This document shows, one piece after another, positions 56,662 to 64,000 of a stretch of 64,000 bases of DNA. Each line of letters begins with the position of its first letter. Positions within the stretch are counted from its first letter, which is position 1. The notes beneath the pieces were generated by a model. That model ran no database searches, was not told the DNA's origin, and saw nothing but the letters and a program-made list of their open reading frames with translations. The position numbers and the translations under genes are program-made. Source of the stretch: Streptomyces fructofermentans (GTDB taxonomy: Bacteria; Actinomycetota; Actinomycetes; Streptomycetales; Streptomycetaceae); contig NZ_BMWD01000003.1 in NCBI RefSeq assembly GCF_014651055.1, positions 161,553 to 225,552 of the forward strand. Reading direction: 5' to 3'.

Positions 56662-59484
56662 TCACGTCCGGTCGGCGGTGCCGCTCGGGGGCGGCGCGGG
56701 CAGGGCTTCGGCCAGTACCTCCGCCAGATGGCGGCCGCGTACGCCGCCCAGTTGTTCCAGTTGCGTGCGGCAGGAGAAGCCGTCCGCCAGGACGACCGTC
56801 CCCGGGGCCGCCTCCCGGACCGCGGGCAGCAGCCGCTCCTCGGCGCACGCCAGCGAGACGTCGTAGTGCCCCCGCTCGAAGCCGAAGTTGCCCGCCAGCC
56901 CGCAGCAGCCGCCCGACAGCGCGCCGGTGAGACCCGCCGCCGCCCGCAGCCGGCGGTCCGCGTCGTCGCCGAGCACCGCGTGCTGGTGGCAGTGGGTCTG
57001 GCCGGCCACCGGGCGGTCGACCCGCGGCGGGACCCAGTCCGGCGCCTGCCGCTCCAGCGCCTCGGCGAACGTCACGACCGAGTCCGCGAGGCGCCGGGCG
57101 CGCGGATCGTCGTGGAGGAGTTCGGGCAGGTCCGTGCGCAGGGCGGCGGCGCAGCTCGGCTCCAGGACGACCAGCGGGGTGTCCGGGTGGGCCTCCATGA
57201 GGTCCAGGGTGCGCCGGAGCACCGTACGGGCGCGGTCGAGCTGGCCCGTGGAGACGTACGTCAGCCCGCAGCACACGCCCTCCGGCGGCAGGACGACCCG
57301 GCGGCCCGCGTCCTCCAGCACCCGGACGGCGGCCCGGCCCACCTGCGGCGAGAGGTGTTCGGTGAAGGTGTCGGGGAGCAGGAGCGTCGCGGGCCGCCCC
57401 GGCGCGTCCTCGGCCGCCGCCCACCGTCGCCGGAACCACCGCCTGAACGTCTCCTCGGCGACCCTTGGGATCTCCCGCTCGCGCGCGATCCCGCCGAGCC
57501 GCTTCGCCGCGCGTGCCGACGGCCCGCCCGAGGAGAGGAGGTTGAGGAGCCGGGCGGCCCCGAGGCGGGCGACCGCCCGCAGCCACACCGGCAGCCACCC
57601 CATCGCGTAGTGGGCCGCGGGCCGGCGGCGCCCCGCGTAGTGGTGGTGCAGGAACTCCGCCTTGTAGGTGGCCATGTCGACGCCGACAGGGCAGTCGGAC
57701 CGGCACCCCTTGCAGGACAGGCAGAGGTCCAGCGCGTCGCGGACCTCCGTGGACGCCCAGCCGTCCGTGACCACCTCGCCGGCGAGCATCTCGTGCAGCA
57801 GCCGCGCCCGTCCGCGGGTGGAGTGCTCCTCCTCGCCGGTCGCCCGGAAGGACGGGCACATCACGCCGGAGTCCGGACCCGCCGCCGTACGGCACTTGGC
57901 CACGCCCACGCATCTGCGCACCGCCGCCGAGAAGTCCCCGCCGTCCTGCGGATAGCCGAAGGCCACGTCGACGGGCTCGCGGGGGAGCACGGCGAAGCGG
58001 AGGTTCTCGTCGAGGTCGGCGGGCCGTACGAGCACGCCCGGGTTGAGCAGGCCGTCCGGGTCCCAGACGTCCTTCACCCGCTCGAAGAGGGCGACCGTCC
58101 GCTCCCCGTACATCCTCGGCAGCAGTTCGGCCCGGGCCTGCCCGTCCCCGTGCTCGCCCGACAGCGAGCCCCCGTGGGAGACGACGAGGTCGGCGAGGTC
58201 CTCCGAGAAGCGGCGGAAGCGCGCGACGCCCTCGCGGGTCAGGAGGTCGAAGTCGATGCGTACGTGGACGCAGCCGTCCCCGAAGTGCCCGTACGGCGTG
58301 CCGCGCAGTCCGTGCGAGGCCGTCAGCGCCCTGAAGTCCCGCAGATACGGCCCCAGTCGGGCCGGCGGCACCGCGCAGTCCTCCCAGCCGGGCCAGGCCT
58401 CGGTGCCGTCCGGCATCCGGGTCGCCGTGCCGCTCGCGTCCTCGCGGATGCGCCACAGGGCCCGCCGGCCGGCCGGATCGGTCACCACGAGGGCGTCCAC
58501 GACGTCGGCGGCGCGCACGACGGCGTCCGCACGCGCGCGTGCCTCCCCCGGCGTCCCGCCGCCCGTCTCGACGAACAGCCAGGCACCGCCCCGGGGGAGC
58601 CCGGCGCCGGGCGGCACGAGGTCGGCCGCCATGCCCTCGACCGTCAGCGGCCCGTACGGCAGCAGTCCGTGCGCGGCCGAGGCGGCCGCGCTCTCGTCGG
58701 GGTACGCCAGCACGGCCAGCGCCCGTGCGCGCGGGGCCTCGACCAGCCTTACGACGGCCTCCGTCAGGACGCCCAGGGTCCCCTCGGAGCCGCAGAACGA
58801 GCGGGCGACGTCGGCTCCCCGCTCGGGCAGGAGGGCGTCCAGCGCGTACCCGGAGATCCGGCGCGGCAGGTCGGGGAAGCCGGTGCGCAGCCGCTCCGAC
58901 TCACCCTCCACCAGGGCCCTGAGCCCGTCCGGGGCGCCCGCCCAGGACCGGCCGAGGACCAGGGCGTCCCCCCGCGCGGTGAGGACGGACAGCTCCCGGA
59001 CGTTGTCGGCGGTCGTGCCCCAGGCCACGGAGTGCGATCCGCAGGAGTTGTTGCCGATCATTCCGCCGAGCGTGCAGCGGCCGTGGGTCGAGGGGTCGGG
59101 GCCGAAGCGCAGTCCGTGCGGGGCGGCGGCCTCCTGGAGCCGGTCCAGGACGACGCCCGGCTGCACCACCGCCGTGAGGGTCCCGGGGTCCAGCGAGACG
59201 ATCCGGTTCATGTGGCGCGTGAAGTCCAGCACCACCCCGGTACCGGTCGCCTGTCCCGCGATCGAGGTCCCGCCGCCGCGTGCCACGACCGGCACGCCGA
59301 ACCGGGAGCAGACGGACAGTGCCGCCGCGACGTCCTCGGCGTCCCCCGGCGCGACCACTCCGAGCGGTACGCGCCGGTAGTTGGAGGCGTCCATGGTGGT
59401 CAGCGCGCGTGCGCCGGCGTCGAAGGCGACGTCCCCGCGCACGGCCTGCTCCAGCGCGTCCCGAAGTTCCCGGAGATCCCTCAT
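56662..59484 (-). CDS. FAD-linked oxidase with C-terminal Fe-S/CCG domains (D-lactate dehydrogenase type)
   Basis: 940-aa fusion of a glycolate/D-lactate oxidase-like FAD domain with a GlpC-like iron-sulfur part. The FAD-binding PCMH motif is VVARGGGTSIAGQATG; GMIGNNSCGSHS and GHFGDGCVHVRIDFD follow. [4Fe-4S] cysteines lie in CVGVAKC...CPSF and CLSCKGCRSDCPVG, and two CCG motifs in CCGLTYVSTG and GCCGLAGNFG. It oxidises a 2-hydroxy acid, probably passing electrons to menaquinone at the membrane. ATG 59484 has GGGGGAC; an upstream ATG at 59535 is possible. Single gene. Confidence 0.88.
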   Translation of the reverse strand: MRDLRELRDALEQAVRGDVAFDAGARALTTMDASNYRRVPLGVVAPGDAEDVAAALSVCSRFGVPVVARGGGTSIAGQATGTGVVLDFTRHMNRIVSLDPGTLTAVVQPGVVLDRLQEAAAPHGLRFGPDPSTHGRCTLGGMIGNNSCGSHSVAWGTTADNVRELSVLTARGDALVLGRSWAGAPDGLRALVEGESERLRTGFPDLPRRISGYALDALLPERGADVARSFCGSEGTLGVLTEAVVRLVEAPRARALAVLAYPDESAAASAAHGLLPYGPLTVEGMAADLVPPGAGLPRGGAWLFVETGGGTPGEARARADAVVRAADVVDALVVTDPAGRRALWRIREDASGTATRMPDGTEAWPGWEDCAVPPARLGPYLRDFRALTASHGLRGTPYGHFGDGCVHVRIDFDLLTREGVARFRRFSEDLADLVVSHGGSLSGEHGDGQARAELLPRMYGERTVALFERVKDVWDPDGLLNPGVLVRPADLDENLRFAVLPREPVDVAFGYPQDGGDFSAAVRRCVGVAKCRTAAGPDSGVMCPSFRATGEEEHSTRGRARLLHEMLAGEVVTDGWASTEVRDALDLCLSCKGCRSDCPVGVDMATYKAEFLHHHYAGRRRPAAHYAMGWLPVWLRAVARLGAARLLNLLSSGGPSARAAKRLGGIAREREIPRVAEETFRRWFRRRWAAAEDAPGRPATLLLPDTFTEHLSPQVGRAAVRVLEDAGRRVVLPPEGVCCGLTYVSTGQLDRARTVLRRTLDLMEAHPDTPLVVLEPSCAAALRTDLPELLHDDPRARRLADSVVTFAEALERQAPDWVPPRVDRPVAGQTHCHQHAVLGDDADRRLRAAAGLTGALSGGCCGLAGNFGFERGHYDVSLACAEERLLPAVREAAPGTVVLADGFSCRTQLEQLGGVRGRHLAEVLAEALPAPPPSGTADRT

Positions 59485-59673
59485 GTCCCCCAGGATGCCC
59501 GGCTGCCGGGGCCGCAGATCGTTCCGAAACCGCATGAGACACCGTCAAGATTGCGGCCAATTCGCAGAACTGGAAGCAGAACCTTCCCATCCCGATCAGG
59601 AACTCTCATATAGTGAGCTGGATTTGAGCTTCCGGTGTCGCTCTCGCCCAGGACCGATCGAGGACCCCATTTC

Positions 59674-61389
59674 ATGACCGCGCCCATCCCCCCCGCGCGC
59701 CCTGCGACAGACCGGCCGTCCCTCGCACCATCCAGAGGCGATCGACCCGGCCTGCGCGCGGTGGCACCCGCCGTGATCGCCACCGCCGTACCCGCCGCAC
59801 TCGCCGTCGTCGCCACGGTCGCCCTGGCCGACGGCACGGCCCGCGCCCCCCTCGCCTGGGGCCTGGGCGCCGCCGCGCTCCTGCTGTGCGCGGCCGTCGC
59901 CGCGGCGAGCCGGGCCACCGTGACGGCACGGCTGCTGCGCCGCCGCCTGGACTCGGTGACCAACGACACCGGGCGGCTGCTCCAGGAGCGCGCCCGGCTG
60001 ACCGGCGAGACCAGCCGCGAACGCACGCGCCTCACCGACGAGTTCGCGGCGGAGCGCACCCGACTCACCGAGGAGTTCGCCGCCGAACGCGCCCGCCTGA
60101 CGGAGGAGTTCGCCGTAGAGCGGACACTCCTCACGGACGGGTTCGCCGCCGAGCGGACCCTCCTGGACGAGCGGAACACCCGGGACACCGCCCGGCTGAC
60201 CACCGAACTCGCCCAGGAACGCGCCCGGCTCGGCACCCAGAACGCCCGGCAGGCCGCGGAACTGCGGCGGGCCAGGAGCGACCGCGCCGCCGCCGTCTCG
60301 GCCGCCGCCAACGCGGCCGGCCGGATGCAGGCCCTGGCCACCGGCATGCTCGCCGACCTGCGCGCCATGGAGGACAAGCACTCCGACGAGGAGGTCCTCG
60401 CCGACCTGCTCCACCTGGACCACCGCACCGCCCAGGCGGGCCGCCTCGCCGACTCCGTCGCCGTCCTCGCCGGCGCGCGCTCGGGCCGCCGCTGGGCGCG
60501 CCCCATCGTCATGGAGTCGATCCTGCGCGGCGCCATGGGCCGCATCGCCGGCTACCAGCGTGTCCGCGTCCACTCGGCCAGCGAGGCCGCCGTCGCCGGA
60601 CACGCCGCCGAGGGCGTGATGCACGCGCTCGCCGAGATCCTCGACAACGCCGCGAACTTCTCGCCGCCGACCGCCGAGGTCCACGTGTACGTCGAGGAGG
60701 TACCGGCCGGCGTCATCGTCTCCGTGGAGGACAGCGGCCTGGTGATGGGCGAGGTGCAGCTGCGCCGCGCCGAGAGCGCCGTCTCCGGCGAGGGCGCCGA
60801 CCTCGGCGGCCTCTCCGGCACCCGGCTGGGCCTCGCGGTCGTCGGCCGGCTGGCCCGCAAGTACGGCCTGCGGGTGTCGTTCCGCCCCTCGGCACGCGGC
60901 GGCACGGGCGTCCTGGTCCTCGTGCCGCAGGACATCCTCTCGGACTCGTCGGGCGCCGAGACCCCGGTCGCCCCCGAGCCGCCCGCCCTGCCGGCACCCG
61001 AGCCGCGGGAGACGCACAGCGCCACCCGGGCGCTGCCCGACCCCGAGCCGGAACCCGTGCGCGCGCACGAATTCGCGTCCCACGACGACGAGTCCGCGGG
61101 CAACCTGCCCAAGCGCAGCCGCGGCCGCACCCTCGCCGAGGCCGAACGGGGCCGCTCCCGGACGGCAGCGGCCCCCGAGGCCCGCTCCGACGCCGACGAC
61201 AAGTACCGGGGCGCCCGCTTCGGCAGCTTCCGGCAGGCCGTCCGCCGCACCCCGTCCGACGGGGCCGGCGACGACACCCCTCCCGGCGACGCCCCGCGGG
61301 AGCGCGCCCACACCGGATCCGCGCAGGACTCCGGGCCCGAACCGTCCCCCCACGCCACTTCGCACCTGGAAGGCGACCCCACTTCATGA
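59674..61389 (+). CDS. cvnA: conservon sensor-like ATPase CvnA
   Basis: 571 aa. Two close membrane helices near the N-terminus leave almost no extracellular loop. A coiled coil of eight 11-residue repeats (RTRLTEEFAAE-type, residues 106-193) follows, then an H-box-like HLDHRTAQAGRL and a histidine-kinase ATPase: EILDNAANFSPP (N-box), VEDSGLVMG (G1), GTRLGLAVVGRLARKYG (G2). The last about 150 residues are disordered. ATG 59674 has GAGG. Head of the cvnABCDE operon; in Streptomyces conservons CvnA scaffolds a G-protein-like complex at the membrane. Confidence 0.9.
   Translation: MTAPIPPARPATDRPSLAPSRGDRPGLRAVAPAVIATAVPAALAVVATVALADGTARAPLAWGLGAAALLLCAAVAAASRATVTARLLRRRLDSVTNDTGRLLQERARLTGETSRERTRLTDEFAAERTRLTEEFAAERARLTEEFAVERTLLTDGFAAERTLLDERNTRDTARLTTELAQERARLGTQNARQAAELRRARSDRAAAVSAAANAAGRMQALATGMLADLRAMEDKHSDEEVLADLLHLDHRTAQAGRLADSVAVLAGARSGRRWARPIVMESILRGAMGRIAGYQRVRVHSASEAAVAGHAAEGVMHALAEILDNAANFSPPTAEVHVYVEEVPAGVIVSVEDSGLVMGEVQLRRAESAVSGEGADLGGLSGTRLGLAVVGRLARKYGLRVSFRPSARGGTGVLVLVPQDILSDSSGAETPVAPEPPALPAPEPRETHSATRALPDPEPEPVRAHEFASHDDESAGNLPKRSRGRTLAEAERGRSRTAAAPEARSDADDKYRGARFGSFRQAVRRTPSDGAGDDTPPGDAPRERAHTGSAQDSGPEPSPHATSHLEGDPTS
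59989..60252. repeat. 33-bp repeats encoding hendecad coiled coil
   Basis: Eight 33-bp units in frame, each encoding 11 residues of the form R-x-R-L-T-x-E-F-A-x-E. Hendecad periodicity predicts a right-handed or straight helix bundle linking membrane and ATPase domains. Confidence 0.85.
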
Positions 61390-61796
61390 CCGGCACCACC
61401 GCCACCGCCGACGAGAAGCTCACCTGGCTCATCGAGAGCCTGCTGGAGCGCACACCAGGCGCCCGGCACGCGCTCGTGCTCTCCCGGGACGGCCTGAAGC
61501 TGTGCCGGACCCCGGAGCTCTCCGTCGACCAGGCCGACCAGCTCGCCGCCATCGCCGCAGGCATCCAGTCGCTCTCCCACGGGGCGTCCGTGGAGTTCGG
61601 GGACGGCAGCGGCGGCGTCCGGTCCGCGATGGCCGAGTTCTACGGCGGGGTCCTGTTCATCGTCGAGGCGGGCGAGGGAGCCCATCTGGCCGTGGTGACC
61701 GGCGAGGACGCCGACGCCGGCCTCGTCGGACACAACATGAGCGAGCTCGTGGAACAGCTCGGCAGCCATCTGCGCGCGCTGCCGCGCACCTCATGA
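61386..61796 (+). CDS. cvnB: conservon roadblock/LC7 protein CvnB
   Basis: 136-aa roadblock/LC7-domain protein (HALVLSRDGLKLCRTPELS, DQLAAIAAGIQSLSHGAS, FIVEAGEGAHLAVV). Acts as GTPase-activating or adaptor partner of CvnD. ATG 61386 overlaps the cvnA stop (ATGA). Confidence 0.92.
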   Translation: MTGTTATADEKLTWLIESLLERTPGARHALVLSRDGLKLCRTPELSVDQADQLAAIAAGIQSLSHGASVEFGDGSGGVRSAMAEFYGGVLFIVEAGEGAHLAVVTGEDADAGLVGHNMSELVEQLGSHLRALPRTS

Positions 61797-62149
61797 GCCG
61801 CCCGGGCAGGGACGACGCGCCCGACCGGCTGTACACCCTCACCGGAGGGCGCAGCCGGTCCGCCCCCGACACCCCCTTCGACCTGGTGACCCTGGTCGTG
61901 GCCGAGTGCGACCCGGTGCCCGGCATGCAGTCCGAGCACACCGCGATCCTGCGGCTGTGCGCACGGCCGACGGCCGTCGTCGAGGTCGCCGCCGAACTGG
62001 GGCTGCCCGTGAGCATCACCCGGATCCTGCTCTCCGACCTCCTCGCCGCGGGCCGCGTCAGCGCCCGCCACCCGCGCAAGGCCGTGCACAACGGCATCCC
62101 CGATCCCGACATCCTGGAGCAGGTGCTCGTTGGACTCCGCAACCTCTGA
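61793..62149 (+). CDS. cvnC: conservon DUF742 protein CvnC
   Basis: 118-aa DUF742 protein, winged-helix-like (RLYTLTGGRSRS, EHTAILRLCARPTAVVEVA, SITRILLSDLLAAGRV). Adaptor of unknown detail in the conservon complex. ATG overlaps the cvnB stop (ATGA) and the end overlaps cvnD by 20 bp. Confidence 0.9.
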   Translation: MSRPGRDDAPDRLYTLTGGRSRSAPDTPFDLVTLVVAECDPVPGMQSEHTAILRLCARPTAVVEVAAELGLPVSITRILLSDLLAAGRVSARHPRKAVHNGIPDPDILEQVLVGLRNL

Positions 62150-62768
62150 CGCGAGAGCCCCACTGGGGGCCACCGCCGACAACGGTCTGAAGATCGTCGT
62201 GGTCGGCGGATTCGGCGTCGGCAAGACGACCATGGTCCGCTCGGTCAGCGAGATACGTCCCCTCAACACCGAGGAGACGATGACGCAGGCCGGCGAGTCG
62301 GTCGACGACATCAGCGAGGTCCGCGGCAAGACCGCGACCACGGTCGCCTTCGACTTCGGCCGCATCAGCCTCGACACCCGCAACGTGCTCTACCTCTTCG
62401 GCGCACCGGGTCAGGAGCGCTTCTGGTTCCTGTGGGACCGGCTGTTCTCCGGCACGCTCGGCGCGGTCGTGCTCGTCGACACCCGCCGCATCGACGACTC
62501 CTGGTACGCCATCGACCGCCTCGAACACCACGGCACGCCGTTCATCGTGGCCTGCAACGACTTCGGCGGCCATCCGCACACCCCGCAGCAGATCCGCGAG
62601 GCCCTGGACCTGGACCCGCACGTCCCGCTGGTGGACTGCGACGCCCGGTCCCGCGAGTCGAGCAAGCGCGTCCTGATCACGCTGGTCGAGCACATCCAGA
62701 GCCTGTACGCCGCAAAGGGCGCCGGTGGCGCCGAAGCGGCCGAACCCGTCGAGGAGTTGATCCGGTGA
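62130..62768 (+). CDS. cvnD: conservon Ras-like GTPase CvnD
   Basis: 212-aa small GTP-binding protein of the MglA/CvnD type. The P-loop is GGFGVGKTT, switch region FDFGRI, G3-like FGAPGQERFW, and ACNDFGG in place of the NKxD box. The TTG at 62130 is the only start giving the full N-terminus; GGAGCAGG precedes it. It cycles GTP in response to CvnA-CvnB and signals onward. Confidence 0.9.
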   Translation: MDSATSDARAPLGATADNGLKIVVVGGFGVGKTTMVRSVSEIRPLNTEETMTQAGESVDDISEVRGKTATTVAFDFGRISLDTRNVLYLFGAPGQERFWFLWDRLFSGTLGAVVLVDTRRIDDSWYAIDRLEHHGTPFIVACNDFGGHPHTPQQIREALDLDPHVPLVDCDARSRESSKRVLITLVEHIQSLYAAKGAGGAEAAEPVEELIR

Positions 62769-63985
62769 CCGCCGAACCCGTGCCCCTCAGCGGACCCCGG
62801 TTCCAGTCCGACCCCGGCGACCTCTACCGGGAGATGCGGCGCGAACACGGCTCCGTGGTGCCGGTGCTGCTCGACGGCGACGTGCCCGCGTGGCTCGTCC
62901 TCGGCTACCGCGAACTGCACCAGGTCACCGGCGACCCCGTGCTGTTCAGCCGCGACTCCGAGCTGTGGAGCCAGTGGCCGAGCATCCCCGACGACTGGCC
63001 GATGCTGCCGATGATCGGCCGCAGGCAGCCCTCCATCCTCTACACCGTCGGCGAGCGCCACCGCGAGCGCGCCGCGATGATCGGCAACGCCCTCGAAGCC
63101 GTCGACCCGTTCGAACTGCGCGGCCACGCCGAGCGGTTCGCCGACGAGCTGATCGACACGATCTGCACCAAGGGCGGCGCGGACATCATCGGGGACTACG
63201 CGACGCTGCTCCCCGTACGCGTCCTGGCGACGCTCTACGGCTTCTCCGACGAGCAGGGCCCCGGCCTCGTCACCGCGCTCAACGACATGATCAACGGGCG
63301 CGAGAACGCGATCGCCGGTCAGCAGCACCTCGGCTCGGCCATGGCCGAGCTGATCGCCCTGCGCAAGGCGGAGCCCGCCGAGGACGTGGTCAGCCGGATG
63401 CTCGCCGACCCCGGCGGCTTCACGGACGAGGAGATCACACAGGACCTCATGGTGATGATGGCGGCCGGGCACCAGCCCACCGCCGACTGGATCGGCAACT
63501 CGCTGCGCCTGATGCTGACGGACGACCGCTTCGCGGCCTCCCTGTTCGGCGGCCGGCACAGCGTCGCCGAAGCCATGAACGAGGTGCTGTGGGAGGACAC
63601 GCCCACGCAGAACGTGGCCGGGCGCTGGGCCTCCCGCGACACCCAGCTCGGCGGCCGGCGCGTGCGGGCGGGCGACCTGCTGCTGCTCGGCCTCCAGGGC
63701 GCCAACAACGACCCGCAGGTACGCACCCACGGCTCCGAGTTCACCGGCGGCAACAGCGCGCACTTCTCCTTCGGCCACGGCGAGCACCGCTGCCCGTTCC
63801 CGGCCCAGGAGGTCGCCGAGGTCGTCGCGCGGACCGGCATCGAGGTCGTCCTCGACCGGCTGCCCGACATCGATCTGGCCGTGCCCGCAGACACGTTGGA
63901 GCGCAGGCCCTCCCCGTGGCTGCGCGGACTCACGGCACTGCCGGTGAACTTCACGCCGACCCCCTCCGTGGGCGGCTCCCTCTGA
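62765..63985 (+). CDS. cvnE: conservon cytochrome P450 CvnE (CYP157-like)
   Basis: 406-aa P450. The haem-thiolate motif FSFGHGEHRC is present at about 340-349. The I-helix reads AAGHQPTAD rather than AGxDT. In the K-helix the EXXR pair is EVLW, with tryptophan replacing the arginine, then the meander VAGRWASRD. Loss of EXXR is the hallmark of the CYP157 family in Streptomyces conservons. GTG 62765 overlaps the cvnD stop. It is expected to receive electrons from ferredoxin; the substrate is unknown. Last gene of the window. Confidence 0.9.
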   Translation: MTAEPVPLSGPRFQSDPGDLYREMRREHGSVVPVLLDGDVPAWLVLGYRELHQVTGDPVLFSRDSELWSQWPSIPDDWPMLPMIGRRQPSILYTVGERHRERAAMIGNALEAVDPFELRGHAERFADELIDTICTKGGADIIGDYATLLPVRVLATLYGFSDEQGPGLVTALNDMINGRENAIAGQQHLGSAMAELIALRKAEPAEDVVSRMLADPGGFTDEEITQDLMVMMAAGHQPTADWIGNSLRLMLTDDRFAASLFGGRHSVAEAMNEVLWEDTPTQNVAGRWASRDTQLGGRRVRAGDLLLLGLQGANNDPQVRTHGSEFTGGNSAHFSFGHGEHRCPFPAQEVAEVVARTGIEVVLDRLPDIDLAVPADTLERRPSPWLRGLTALPVNFTPTPSVGGSL

Positions 63986-64000
63986 ACCCGCCGTGGGGGG

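Noticed and set aside
1..64000. tRNA, rRNA, insertion sequences, integrases
   Set aside because: None seen on either strand; no terminal inverted repeats, transposase motifs or cloverleaf-like sequences with CCA context.

Overview
The window is about 72-75% GC. Genes are densely packed with many ATGA/GTGA stop-start overlaps, GTG starts are frequent, and it carries a conservon, an EF-hand protein, a DmdR1-type iron regulator and mycothiol-type domains. All of this points to a Streptomyces chromosome. The block around 35-55 kb resembles, from memory, the neighbourhood of the S. coelicolor dmdR1, pdxH and cinnamate:CoA ligase genes. No tRNA, rRNA, CRISPR array, insertion sequence or phage gene was found.

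1-22 kb: a catabolic island for an unidentified carboxylic acid or cyclic substrate. It holds a flavin monooxygenase (cut by the window edge), an ADP-forming acyl-CoA synthetase, a PaaG-like crotonase, a flavin reductase, a zinc alcohol dehydrogenase, three acyl-CoA dehydrogenases (two adjacent and probably heteromeric), an SDR, a cyclase-family hydrolase, an amidohydrolase and an AMP-forming CoA ligase. Five promoters inside it carry six near-identical palindromes of the form CTGACG-N3-CGTCAG, so the scattered operons look like one regulon of a TetR-type repressor encoded outside the window. Two MFS transporters and a GlxA-like AraC regulator lie within the island but lack the palindrome.

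22-41 kb: regulatory and housekeeping genes. These are an EF-hand protein, a STAS anti-anti-sigma factor, an ECF sigma factor with a fused anti-sigma/MDMPI-like partner, purU, a lipoprotein binding protein, a large TQ-motif membrane protein, an XRE/TPR regulator, a degenerate Prim-Pol domain protein, an ABC exporter, a serine-less alpha/beta hydrolase, dmdR1, a SIS-domain gene under a DasR-like site and a PAS-PAS-GAF protein.

40.6-42.2 kb: a promoter with 17-bp spacing drives a highly structured RNA with an embedded 12-codon ORF. It is followed by a 24-codon leader peptide of the RRHVD type and a 2-oxoglutarate/Fe(II) oxygenase. This is the best candidate for an undescribed element.

42-55 kb: citrate synthase and pdxH, then a single 10.5-kb leftward operon (TIGR03084 protein, AtuA-like protein, carboxylase beta and alpha, acyl-CoA dehydrogenase, 4-coumarate-type CoA ligase, enoyl-CoA hydratase, TetR). 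Its layout matches an Atu/Liu-type pathway for beta-branched acids. A perfect 14-bp palindrome stands at its promoter.

55-64 kb: an array of eight palindromic 33/34-bp repeats, an EamA exporter with its own operator, a 940-residue FAD/Fe-S oxidoreductase, and a complete conservon (cvnA-B-C-D plus a P450 that lacks the EXXR motif).
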